DNA from: Dirofilaria immitis
Lineage: Eukaryota > Nematoda > Chromadorea > Rhabditida > Onchocercidae
Direction of reading: 5' to 3'
Length of the DNA: 64,000 bases
Assembly: GCA_024305405.1 (NCBI GenBank)
Contig: JAKNDB010000014.1
Span: forward strand, 372,001 to 436,000
The notes beneath the pieces were generated by a model. The model was not told the origin of the DNA, ran no database searches, and saw only the letters and a list, made by a program, of their open reading frames with translations. This document shows positions 14,351 to 25,838 of this stretch, piece after piece; position 1 is the stretch's first letter, and every line of letters starts with the position of its first letter. The position numbers and the translations under genes were made by a program.

Positions 14351-16258
14351 CACAATTTCTTTTTTCAGTTTTATTTTTTTGATTTATTCTGATCCACTCA
14401 AATATAACAAGGAAAAAAAACTGATAAATTAGGCTTCCTTTATTAATTGAAAGACAAATATTAAAAATAATCCAGCAATCATAAACAATACTGACATATA
14501 ATAGAAATATTTGATATAATTATTTCGAAATTTATATTTTCAACAGCTTTTCTTTTTTTTGTGCTGAACTTTTCATCTTAGTTTGTTACATGCAGCCATA
14601 TCAAGCTGAGAGAAAGTTACGAAGTGAGAAAATTGGAAATGTTGTGCTTTTTCAAAAAACTTTGAGAGAGCAATACATCTTTCTCTTTACTTCCTTTAAG
14701 TTGTATTTCAAAAGAGATTTGAATTTTACAAAAATTTAAATTTTGAAATATTCTTCATCAGTTTTTCATATTTCAAAAAAAAAACTAACCATAGAAAAGA
14801 GAGAATACCGTATATGAGGCGTGTATATATTTATTGTACACATGTGTGTATTTGATAAATGGAAGGGGACGTGTCAATAAATGAGTTGACTACTTGAAAT
14901 AGTTTAGTTCATTCTTTTGTTTAATTACAGTGAGTCATTAATAAGAATATCACTGTGTCTTTGATATCTATTTCAATAATTTGGTCATATAGGAAGGAAT
15001 AGATTATGATTTTTAGAATGACCAAAAGAAATGGAGGATGAATAAAATAATATCAGATTTGTGTATATTGTAATATGTAATCTTTGTCAGGTAACTATTT
15101 AATTCTCAATAATTAAATTTCTTACTGTCAAAATAGTAAATTAGAATAAAATAATTCAATAAGATTTTGTTTTATGAAATAGCAAGTATTGATACACGAA
15201 TGGTTTAAGCTTGATTGAAGTTGTTTTCAAATCACTTTTATATTTCAAGTGACAAATAAGGCTGGATTAAGAAAACTTATCAGTCATTCTCAGAATCTTT
15301 TTAAAATAATTGGAGCCTATTTACGAACATTTTTTCAGCAATACGGATTTAAAATTCTTTTTTTTTTTTGATAACGTTGTCATTCACTGCTTTATTTATT
15401 AATATAATTAGAAAATAAAAAATATTACTGCATTTATCCGAATTTTACGGTTTATTAGGATATGACTTCCAAAAATTTTCAATTCTTTATATGATTTATA
15501 TTCGCGTTTTTCATTTTGGGTCACTAATGATATTAGCGAACGATATTATACCACCATCATATGGTATGATATATCCTCTTGAACTCAGAGGATTTGTAAC
15601 TTCGATGTTTACATAGATGTTCTATTAAATCATTTATAATTATTTATAAAAACCAGGAGTTAACTTCAGAAGGATTCAAAAATTTTGGCTTTTTAATTCA
15701 TTTGTTGTAAATTTCTGGGGAATTTTGAAATGGCTTGAAGAAATCACAGTGTTACAATATCATTGCAAAAGTTATAATTATATTTTCTTCCATACAATTT
15801 GCCGTAATATTTTCCTGTGATATTCATTGTCTTATTATTCTCGACATTTATTCATTGCTGAAAGAAATATTTTGCATAGTGAAAACAATTTTTTTTTACT
15901 TTAAAAATACAAATAAAACTTTTTAAAATAAAATATTATGAAAGGGAATAGAATATTTTGCTGTTGCAGAGAATGCATTAAAATAGGAAATTATAATATA
16001 ATCAAATCATTAACAACATACATTCTTCATTACAATTTATTGCATCTATATATACATATATAATGTTTAATGAACAATGCATTTCAGCAGTCATTTTGTT
16101 GTTAAATGAAACATTATAGGATTAAATATAGCATATATATGTATATCAAATTCATATCATAATAACCAATGTATACTCGAATAAACCAACTACAGATCAT
16201 GCATGATACCATCCAATGAAGTTAAATAAATCTTATATGACAGAATTGATGACAACAA
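14351..16258. other. AT-rich DNA, no gene seen
   Basis: A weak imperfect hairpin lies around 16060-16117 (ATAATGTTT pairs with AAACATTAT at its base). Its upper stem is poorly paired, so I do not call a microRNA. Nothing else recognised. Confidence 0.45.
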
Positions 16259-16277
16259 ATATATATATATATATATA

Positions 16278-16316
<39 letters not shown>
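16259..16316 (+). repeat. (AT)n microsatellite
   Basis: Two AT runs separated by ATGTGCAT, with the same GTGCAT block recurring just after the second run. Self-complementary, so it can fold into cruciforms. Confidence 0.93.
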
Positions 16317-16319
<3 letters not shown>

Positions 16320-16460
16320 CATAGATTTACAAATCATTGGCAGTGTTTGAAATTTTAATGATAATAATTGACTGTAAAGTGCAAACTCCAATGAAAACTT
16401 GATTTTATCTCATCAAAAAAAAAAAACGGAGGGGAAAAAAGGTGCACGTTTCAATGATTA

Positions 16461-16469
16461 TACACACAT

Positions 16470-16531
<62 letters not shown>

Positions 16532-16556
16532 ATGCACATATATATATGTATATACA
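16461..16556 (+). repeat. (CA)n microsatellite with TATA tail
   Basis: A CA run of about 50 bp flanked by ACATGTACA-type and TATATA-type variants. It lies about 55 bp before the possible exon that starts at 16611. Confidence 0.95.
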
Positions 16557-16610
16557 TTTTGCTAGTTAACCAAAGAGATGATTTATCAAAGTGGCTAATT
16601 TGATTTGCAG

Positions 16611-16768
16611 GAACTGTAACTCATTTGCAGGGATATGGAAAAGAAGTATTAGATGATGAGCTAATGTCATGGATACCTTTGTTACCTGCTGTCGTCTGTT
16701 TTGTCAACTGCAATTACCGTTTCTTCCTTTATTCCCAATGCCGTAGCAGTGATTGTAATTTGATTTAA
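16611..16768 (+). CDS. Possible terminal exon, unknown protein
   Basis: An acceptor-like GATTTGCAG ends at 16610 and opens a plus-strand frame of 51 codons (first codon split, GA carried from the exon start) to a TAA at 16766-16768. The segment has more G+C than its surroundings and varied codons. It reads as a hydrophilic start (GYGKEVLDDELMSW) followed by a hydrophobic stretch (IPLLPAVVCFV) and a Cys-rich tail, which could be a membrane segment. A donor-like GTAATT lies near 16755, so the stop may be intronic. A second CAG at 16630 is an alternative acceptor in the same frame. I cannot assign a family; the resemblance to sugar-transporter loops is superficial. Confidence 0.28.
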
Positions 16769-19700
16769 GCAAATTAGAGAATTCTAATATCATTCTTTTA
16801 TTACTATTATATTATAAACTTTCGGCAAAACTTATTATTAAAATCTTCAATATCATAAAAAGAATTGTAAGATAAAGTTAAAAATTAAATTTTTAATCTA
16901 AACGAAAATGATACCTTTAATATATCATCATATCTCCAAAATGCTAAGAGATAAAAAAGAATAGAATATATCATAGCAAGTTATTTTAGAAAAGCATTTT
17001 AAATAAATGGATCTTTCGCTTATCTATTTTGTTTAGATGATTATTTCGGCCAAAAATTTAGCTATTTCTGAAGCGTTTTTGTTTATTTCCAATTTTACAA
17101 TTAAATATAATTTTAACTGTGGTATAAATCAATCCACTGGTGTTAACTAGTACTTTCTGAGAGTTTAACATTGATTTTTTGAATCGTAATTTGATCTAAC
17201 CTTTTCCTAGTATCACAAATATACTTCCCATAGATAAGGGAATGAATTAACGATTCACATCCTCTCTTGTGCTGTCGAATTACATAGTCAATTTCACGAT
17301 TTGAAAAATATGTAAAATTTTACACCAATTTCAAGCGGCAGGAGAACTACAAATGTATCTTCTTTTGCCATTTATTATGAAGATTTTTATTGTATTTTAA
17401 TACTTGAAGAATACAATTTCTGGCATTAAGTATTTGAATATATTTTACAAAAACTTAGTATATAGAGTAGATGTTAAATATTTAATATTCAACTTAAGAA
17501 TTGATGGAAATTTTGAACTAGAAATTACGCTTGAAGAAATTTATTATTTTGAACAGGACAAAGCCATAATTCAGATTATGGAAAATAGATTACTAAAATA
17601 TTCTCCGTCAGCAAAATATTTTAAATTAATTATTATCTTTATTATTTGACATTTGGCATATAAAGACTGTGGAAGACAAAATTATGTGAAATGTATTTGC
17701 TTCTCTTTTTCTTCTACAGATAAAATGGAAATATTTGCTTATTAACTATGAAGTATATCGACTGATCTATAAGTCATAAAGATATATCGTCTAATATATA
17801 TGATTGAATAAGTAATTTTTTTTTATTTAAGATATCGAGACAAACACTTTTACTAGCCTTAATCGACAAGAAAAATAACTTTAAAAATTTTTTACTTCCT
17901 TTTTGTTCTGCTCAGTAAGAAAAAAACAGAAAGGAATTCTCTTGAAAAGCTATTTCTTTTGCAATGCCTTCGTAAAAGTGGTTCTCCAATTTTCTATTTT
18001 GCAAGTATTTCTTCCGATTTTTTTAACCCAATAATTTGTTTATTTGATAAACTGAAGAAAATTTCAGATCGAAAAATTAAAAATTTCACCACAATTTATA
18101 TTAGAAAAGAGATTGACTTTGTAATATACTAATCGAATAAATACTTTTAAATGAATTATTGATGTGAAAAATTTTGAAGTGAATGAAATGAAATTAAATT
18201 AATTATTTAATGCAAAAATTTAAAGTAAATAAAATACATTTTGCAATTAATTAAAAACGAAAGTGAAAATATCAGATTTTAAAGCCTTCTGATCTTTAGA
18301 AAGTTCATATTGATATATTTTTGGAAATAATATATAAATTAAATGATAAGTTCAACATACAGCTCATCGGACAGATCGCAACTACAAAGCCGTCGTCGTA
18401 TTCAAAATATTCAGGATTATACTGTCGCAAATGTTAACTAGAAGAAAGTTTGATAGTTATTTTTTCATCAGTACTTTTCAACAAGATATAGTATGTTTTC
18501 CTTGAGAAAATATTTTTTATATTAAAAATTTTGGTACCTTTTAATGGAAATAAACCACTACGAATATTATATATCAATGCACTAGAACAAATTGAAGCAT
18601 AGATGTGAGATGATAAAATATTACGAATCAATTTAAACAATGATAAGATTTTAAGACAACAGCACTGCATAATGGGATAAGATTTTAGTAATAAATTTTA
18701 AGCGTAAATCTTTTTTTTTTTGCAGATATGTTTCGCAGTTTTAATGCTTTACGAATGATAAAATTCAACGATTCTGAAGATTAAAGAGATGGCGATAAAT
18801 CGTTTCATTACTGGTAAATTATTTTTTGAATCAGTAGGAATTGAGGCAATGATTGCTTTTTCTTCCCATACTATAACTATAGGGTAGTTAACATTTATTT
18901 TATCTTTCGTTTTCTTTATTTTCCTTCTTTCGCTCTTCAAACTTAGTGACAATTTAATGGTTTTTATACATAGTTGAATAATCAAGAAAAATAAGCCTAT
19001 AAAATTGCGAAATCGTTAAACAATTTTATCCTTTGTTCTTCCCGTTAACAGTCAACTTCATCTTACATTTTTTTGTAGCATTTTATTTGACATATCATCA
19101 TCATCAAATTCCCTTCTTCTCTGAATTCTATAAAGATCGTAAAAGCATTCAACGATTACTTCATTTATTTTTTAAATTTCATTTTCAGTTTTCATTCTCC
19201 TATTTGCCAAATTATAGACGAATTTTTAGTAGTAATATTGCTCATTTTTATAAGTCTTTATGATGACTTTATAATCTTAATCGAATGAATTGCAATTAAG
19301 TTTTTTAATATTTTCAATGATCTAACTGATAGAATTAAAATAACACCTTTAAACAATAAATTTTTTGCTTGAACTTTTTGTTATTATTTATGTTATTCAT
19401 ATCAAAACAATCAAATTTTCATCTTTTTTTCTTAAAAAGGAATAGATTCAAAATTTTAAATCTTATAAGATCAAAAGTTTATTCATCGAAAGAATTTTTT
19501 TTTAACTGAAGCTAAATTCAGAAATTCGAAAAATTCAATTCAATTGATTGGAAAGTTTTCTAAGAAAAGAAATCTTTAGGCTTGTTTTCATTGCTTGCAC
19601 ATAGTTTTCTCCTCCTCATCATTGCTTTGTCAAATGAAAAAAAAATTATTGTTTCTTGGATTTTTAGAAAAATATTTTATTTTTATTCCAAAGAATGGAG

Positions 19701-20246
19701 CAGTGATAGTGGGATGACGATAAGTCGTTTACTTAATTGATAAGAACAGAGAAGGATTGACGAGGGCTAAAATGTAATAATAAATTTCCCGTTAATTAAT
19801 TGATTTGCCCTTTATTCTATTAAGATTACGGTTTAGTTCTTTTTTTTTTTTAAGTCTAATGCCACTATAGTTTTTGTTTGATAAATTGATCTTTTGGCAA
19901 TTCGTCGGAGATAATTTACTGAATAGATGAGGGAAAATGGGTCGAAAACCTTTCAAATTCATTAAATTAAGCAGTTCCAGGAAATATTGAAATATATAGT
20001 TGTATGGCATTTCAACTAACCATAAATCAGTGATCGGTAGTTAGCATCGAGTTTACAAAATATGCTTCCAATAAAAATACTTTAAAAAACAGCACAGAAT
20101 TCAAAATTTTTGAAATTAGTTCACTAGAATGATTGGTTGTAAAGTTTGAAAAACTTAAACATAGTACTTGAACATAATGATATCAATATCGTACAATCCA
20201 TAAAGAATGATTCGATTATAGAGTGCTAGATTTTCTTATTAGAACT
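16769..20246. other. AT-rich DNA, no gene seen
   Basis: The 81-codon plus-strand frame at 17404-17649 has a charged, plausible composition (for example NFELEITLEEIYYFEQ), but it is very AT-rich and frames of this length are expected several times per window by chance. Minus-strand frames of 72-78 codons at 18434, 18749 and 19792 are similar. None has splice-site support. Confidence 0.4.
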
Positions 20247-20444
20247 TTAACTAACATAGCCGCATAAACCGCCCCCGCCGGGATTATTGCTAAACGTTCT
20301 AAGAGCCTGGCAGCTGAACCGTCTCATCCTCAATTTATTAGCTGGCAAAACTCCGTGATGCATGCTAAGTCAGCCAAATAGCTTATTGGCTTGCTTGACC
20401 TTCGGGAATAAGTCTTGCAGCTTATCGTTATTAACCAGCTTTTA
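20247..20444 (-). pseudogene. G+C-rich coding-like island with an in-frame TGA
   Basis: The clearest G+C-rich island in the window (about 20255-20530 overall). On the minus strand, one frame runs 23 codons from a TAA at 20442-20444, meets a single TGA at 20370-20372, then runs 40 more codons to the TAA at 20247-20249. Both parts look protein-like: LQDLFPKVKQANKLFG before the TGA, and LPANKLRMRRFSCQALRTFS with a GGGG run after it. One reading is a decayed exon with Trp TGG changed to TGA. Other frames on both strands are also fairly open (plus strand 20279-20377 holds about 30 codons to a TAG), so a structured non-coding RNA or a conserved regulatory element is equally possible. No family recognised. 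Confidence 0.2.
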
Positions 20445-20530
20445 CATTTCATACATTCGGTAAGACCTAAAAGCAACGCCAAGAATTGTATAAAAGATGT
20501 GAAGTTCAAGGCGCTAATTTATTATCCGCG

Positions 20531-22477
20531 ATGGAATTTTGTTTTTCTAATGTAAGGAGACACCAAATTTTTTCGAGAAATGGGTGAATGGAACAGTTGC
20601 TGATTTATATCTTTTTTAACATTTAAAAATTTTCTGGAACCATGCCACTCTATCTTCAACTTCAATCTTGAACAATTCTCAATTTTTTGACCTTTTTTTC
20701 TATCGTTTTAAATGAAGCATCGCTGTAAAAGAAGTTAATATTTTGAATTATTCGAAAATTATTTAAGTCCTTGGAGATTGAACTTTCTGGCGTATCTGCC
20801 ATATGTCAATAAATTTCAATTTTTGCCTTCTGATTTTTTGCTTCAAGGTTTTTGAAACTTAGCAGAGACTATCTATTAGTGTTTGAGAAAGATCCCCATT
20901 TTTATAATTTTTAATCCCTAAATATCTGACTGATTAGCAAACAATTCATAACAAAAATATCATCCTGAAAAGTAGTTGATTCTATCTGATATATTTACAT
21001 ATGCTTTGAAGTTCAAGTAAATTACAGATCTTTAAGTTTGTCTAATTTAATTGGTATCAAACTTGCTTGAGCATTTATGAATTTTGGCGAATATATTAAA
21101 AATCGACAAAAACTTATATCATAATAAAAACAAAATATAAACACATGAAACTTTCACTTTCTTGAACTCAATCTTAATTGCAATCAATTTCATTTGAACA
21201 TACTATTTGAATTAAATATTTACTTCAATGATTTTTGTGAACTTCATCAAAATTGTCTGATCTTCTCGCTATAAAAAATTTAAATAGGATGTTTATAAAA
21301 AATTGCTTACCATTTAACAAACTGTCCAATTTAATTTATTATTTAAGTAAAATTTGCTGTGAAAAGGAAAGAGATAAAGAATAAGGCCAAGATAATACAG
21401 TAAGAGATAATAATTCTCTGCCTCATTATTCTAATAGTATTTTTTCAATTTTGCAATGAAAGCCAAACGAATTTATTATCTGCAAAAAAATCAAGCAAAA
21501 GAATAGAAATGAAGATTCCTTGTTTTTCTCATCATTTTCTCCCTTTCTCTACTTTCGATTCATTCATCAGCATGATCATTATGACTTAGGCTCGCTTTTT
21601 CTCTTTCTTTAATCTCGAGATCTTTCTTGGCTATCATCTTCTCTATCACATTTCATTTTTCTTCTTATTTTATTGCATTTCGTTAATAAATGTTGTCTCT
21701 CTTTTACTGCTCCTTGCTATTCCCTTTATTATCAATGTCGTTGCCATTATTATCAGCAATGCAGTAGTAATAATTCTAACTCTCTGAGAAACTTTCTTTT
21801 TCCATCGCAATCTTTTATCATTTATTTATAGCAGTAGTTATTATTATTCTTTATATTAAATGAAGCTTAATATTTGCATTGATATTAGTCTGCCCTATCT
21901 TCTTACTCTTAAAAAAAAAAAAAAAAATTTCGTTAATATATTAAGGGATAAGTTTTAATTTATACTTATTACAAGCAAAAGATTTCAAATTTTGGAGCGA
22001 AATTTTTTCAAATTTCGATGTATAAGTTATTGCTTTTCGTTAGAAACAAAACTTTAAGAAATTCTAAGAATTATTAGCTTAGGGAATGTCTTACAAAAAT
22101 ATGAATTTTGTCGCACTGAGTCAGACTGATCTATTAGCATTGATAATAACTAACCAACATAGTGAAACATCCGATCAATCTCACCGATATAGCATCTCCC
22201 ACGATGATGTATAGTATAATTGATTTGATTCAGCTATTTAACCATATAGCGATAACCTTAGAAATATGTCTGCGTTTCTTAACATCTATATCCCACAGAC
22301 ATCACTGAATTTTAATTCCATTTATACTTGTTCATCGCCTAAATATTAAATATTCCTATAATGGATGATACTGGTGATGATGATATTAATGCTATTTGCA
22401 TGTTTAAATATATTTGCCTATGTGTTTGATGAAAATTGCTTTGATGTCATGTTGTTTCATTGTTACCTATTCAAACA
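20531..22477. other. AT-rich DNA, no gene seen
   Basis: No supported exon or RNA gene. A run of A near 21911-21927. Nothing else recognised. Confidence 0.5.
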
Positions 22478-22583
22478 AATCTGTGATGTCATCTGATATT
22501 ATCCAACTATTCCTTTTAGTATCTATTCCTAATCTGTGATGTCCTCTGATATTATCCATCTATTCCTTTTAGTATCTACTCCT
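22478..22583 (+). repeat. 53-bp tandem duplication
   Basis: Two adjacent 53-bp copies (22478-22530, 22531-22583) beginning AATCTGTGATGTC and ending in CCT, with three substitutions. Stops occur in it; no coding role seen. Confidence 0.9.
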
Positions 22584-23552
22584 AAATGCCATTATATATC
22601 TTCCAAAATTCTATCCTATCTTAAGAATTCTTTGCGTATAACTACTGCTTTTATCGTTTTTCCTCCTTAAGTTCCATCTATTATTCTATTATTTTGATAT
22701 ATTTTTATGTTAATCAATCTTTCGAAGTTGTAAGCAGTCATGCGGAATATTCAGAATTTGAAATATATTATCAACTTAGCAATTTACGATACCGTAGAGA
22801 ATTTAAACGATTATATGAAAACTTTCGCATTCTCATTTGTAACCGAATATTCTAACAATTAAATCACATATTTCAGTTTCAATAGTTATAATTTCATTTA
22901 GTTTTCATTGATTTATTTCAAAATATTATATTACAATGGTATTGTTTTGAGCTTTTTATGTTAAAATTTAAATTAATTCGGCTTTATTCCGTTTTTTGCA
23001 AAAAACATTGAGAAATTATGTATTTAATGATCTTATGCGCTTGATAAATTATATACTTCATACACTTTAGAAAATCATATACATCTACATCCCATTGAAT
23101 ATATGAAACATTCAGCTTAAAATCATTATCACATAGCCCAGAATGTTGGGCCGTTGTTAAACTAGTCCTTTATTCTAGGCTTATTATGATTTTCTTTTTA
23201 ATTGCAAAAATTTAAGGCAAATTTGTTTTAAGTTTTTATGAACTTATTAAAATTTTCTGCTAAATTTTCCATATTTTTTGCTTTTAGAGGTAATAAAAAA
23301 CTTTTTGATATGCTTAGAGTTCCATTGATATTTTCTGGAAATAATTAGAATATAGTTTAAAGTTGGCTATCATCTTGTTTCTCCTTTGGTATTTTCTTCG
23401 ATCCCCAAGAACCCTCTGCAATTGCTTTTTAGAAAGAGGGCCTTCTTCAAATATATTATTTAAAGTACTATAGCTATTATCCACATTCTCAAAACATTGC
23501 TCTAAATATAATGCCTATTATTTTCGAAGACAGGCAAAACGCCTGAAACGAT
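22584..23552. other. AT-rich DNA, no gene seen
   Basis: A short G+C-raised patch at about 23370-23455 holds a 27-codon minus-strand frame (part reads CRGFLGIEENTKGETR), bounded by stops on both sides and without splice-site support. Nothing else recognised. Confidence 0.45.
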
Positions 23553-23710
23553 GATAATAAAGCGGATTCTTCGCACAATAATCAGTTAAATGCTACTCAT
23601 TATGATAATCCATTTGGGACTCATTCAAATTCGACCCATCAAATTTGAGTTTTAAAAACAAATTGGACCCATCAAATATGAGTTTTGATAATAAAGTGAA
23701 TTCTTCGCCA
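23553..23710 (+). repeat. Composite local repeat
   Basis: Two nested duplications. A 33-bp unit beginning GACCCATCAAAT occurs at 23633 and 23666. An outer block containing GATAATAAAG and ATTCTTCGC occurs near 23553-23574 and again near 23687-23708. This suggests two successive local duplications of different age. Confidence 0.7.
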
Positions 23711-25701
23711 TCTACAACAGTTCAATGTCATTTTGATGAGCTACATTTTCTCCCATTTCAAATTTTCTGTCTATCATCCATGTACAAATGATCAAAATAT
23801 TCTCGTGTCCTAATAATTCATTTTTAATATTCCTAGCGTAATATTTTTTCGATATAAATTTTGCTTTCAGAAGATTTTTCTTACCTTTCTTATCTTCTTA
23901 TTATTCAGGAAGAGAGAAAAGACACTGGAAAAAGATGAATTTCGAATTTTTCTTACAGTATTTTTAAACTTGGAGAAACTTTCGTTAAGTATGTTTATTT
24001 GGCATTGAACTAATGATATTAAGATGAGTCAGTAAGGTAATTAATTGCATTTAAGTCTGTAAAAGTAATTTTAATCTTTCATTACAATCTTTGAATAGTA
24101 CAAAGTTAGCAGTATCGGAAAAATTGATATATTTGATTTTCAAGTCGCACATATTATAAAGGATGATCATTTGATACTTGCTCATGCAATTATATCTAAT
24201 TTATTTAACTAACTTTTAATACGGCAATTAATTTATTCGGAAGTAACTCATTTGTTCTTCACCATTTAGGCCACAAAAAATAGTAATGTTGATTTTAAAG
24301 ATATGCTAATTTATTCCCAATTTTGTTAATGTTACCAAACATTTTTCAAAAAGTACTGTCACTTTTTGATAGCATTTATTCAAATTTTGGTCACTGTTAC
24401 AAATTTGTTTGAAGTTCAATTGAATTAGATGTTTGATCCGTAGAATACGAAATACTACGATAAAAGAAGGAAAGAAAGACTAATGACGAAATTGGCATTA
24501 ATGTGGAAAGATTATAATGATTCAAATTCTGAAATAGTCTGACTATAATTTTATCTAAGATAATTTTTCTTATTACTTATCACTGAAATGATAGGAATCA
24601 CATTGTTATCAAGAATCCGAAGAAAAACTTCAGTTTATTCTTCTTCTGCATTTAAAAATCGATTTATTTTTTTGCATCCTTTGCTCACGACAGAATTAAA
24701 CAATTTTTAAAGGAGAATTTGATATGATTAATATTAAAAATCCATAAATCATGATTTGTATTTAAACCTACTAATGCGTTTATACAAAAACTCAATTTCC
24801 TGCAAATATTAATAAAACGGACTTAGTATTTAGAAATTTTGAGACCATTGTGATATGATAGATTTGCTCTTAAGAATTCTCAAAGTTTTCCCATGACGAT
24901 AAAAAGATGCAAAATTGGATTAGTCATTTATAGAAAGTTAAAAATATTCTTTAGTCGTAATAAACTATCACATGACATAAAAACTTTGCGAGCTGAAATT
25001 ACAAAGATCCAAATTTCCGAGGATAAATGCTTATCATTTCTCTCAGCTTCATCGATATTTTTAAAACTGTTTTGAACAAACAGATCTACTTTTCACTGGC
25101 AACTGTTTTCTACCATTGATTTTTGTTCCCATCAAATATTTTATCCAACTTGTCATTCTTATGGATATCATATAAAACATGTTAGCTATTTATTGATCAT
25201 CAGTGATCTTTCTTCATGTTAGAGGAAATATTTTAGTTCAAAAATTGCTTCAAAAAGATGCTTGTCATGTGCAATTTTAAAAGATGGCGATAATATGAAG
25301 TCTTTGTAACAAATTCTTAAGAATTTTTTGATAATTTGCCTCGTTCAGTTTCAAAATGACTTCATATACAGATATATTTTTAACATATTCAGCTTCTCCA
25401 TTTATTTCGATTCAGACATTCAAATACCTTATGAAAAAAAACCAACATCTGCTGTTTTTCGTTTTTATAATTAGTAGTCTTCCATTTAGACCTGAATTTG
25501 AATCTTGAAATTTATTCTATAAAATTCATTCGATTTGTATGCGTATACCAATTTCTCTCTTATACCAAATTTCTTTCTTTGCAGAATTTTCCCAAAAAAT
25601 ATTTTCTTTTAGAATTCTGTGGTGTTTTTATCTACATTTTCGAATAAAGGAAGCATAAATCTGCTATTATTTTCTTTAAAAAGAAAAAACAATATTTGCA
25701 G
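23711..25701. other. AT-rich DNA, no supported gene
   Basis: A 60-codon ATG-to-TGA plus-strand frame at 24893-25075 has mixed charged composition (for example KTLRAEITKIQISEDKCL), but its length is at chance level and no splice sites frame it. Nothing else seen. Confidence 0.4.
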
Positions 25702-25838
25702 CATTCCTGATAGCGGTACAGTATCTGGACATCGAATTTGTTTTTGCTTCAGAATTCCGTCTTCATCTTTATCAGGATGCAGAAGATAGAAGCCGGATGG
25801 ACGGACGGGCAGGGCAGAGGAATAGACGAACGGACTGA
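25702..25838 (+). CDS. Possible exon, unknown protein
   Basis: An ATATTTGCAG acceptor-like site ends at 25701. The frame starting CA|TTC gives 44 codons to TGA at 25836-25838, with raised G+C and an acidic then basic character: AVQYLDIEFVFASEFRLH, then an Arg-rich tail DGRAGQRNRRTD. The other frame after the same acceptor is also open, for 28 codons, so the frame is not certain. The last 50 bp include imperfect GGACG repeats, so part may be a decayed minisatellite. No polypyrimidine tract precedes the acceptor, which weakens the call. No family recognised. Confidence 0.22.

Noticed and set aside
16060..16117. Imperfect hairpin as a microRNA precursor
   Set aside because: Only the lower nine base pairs are solid; the upper stem is broken and AT-rich.
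16611..16768. Assignment of the possible exon to sugar transporters
   Set aside because: The resemblance is limited to a short hydrophobic stretch; key transporter motifs such as PESPR are absent.
17404..17649. 81-codon charged frame as a gene
   Set aside because: Frames of this length are expected about ten times by chance in this window, and it is very AT-rich with no splice sites.
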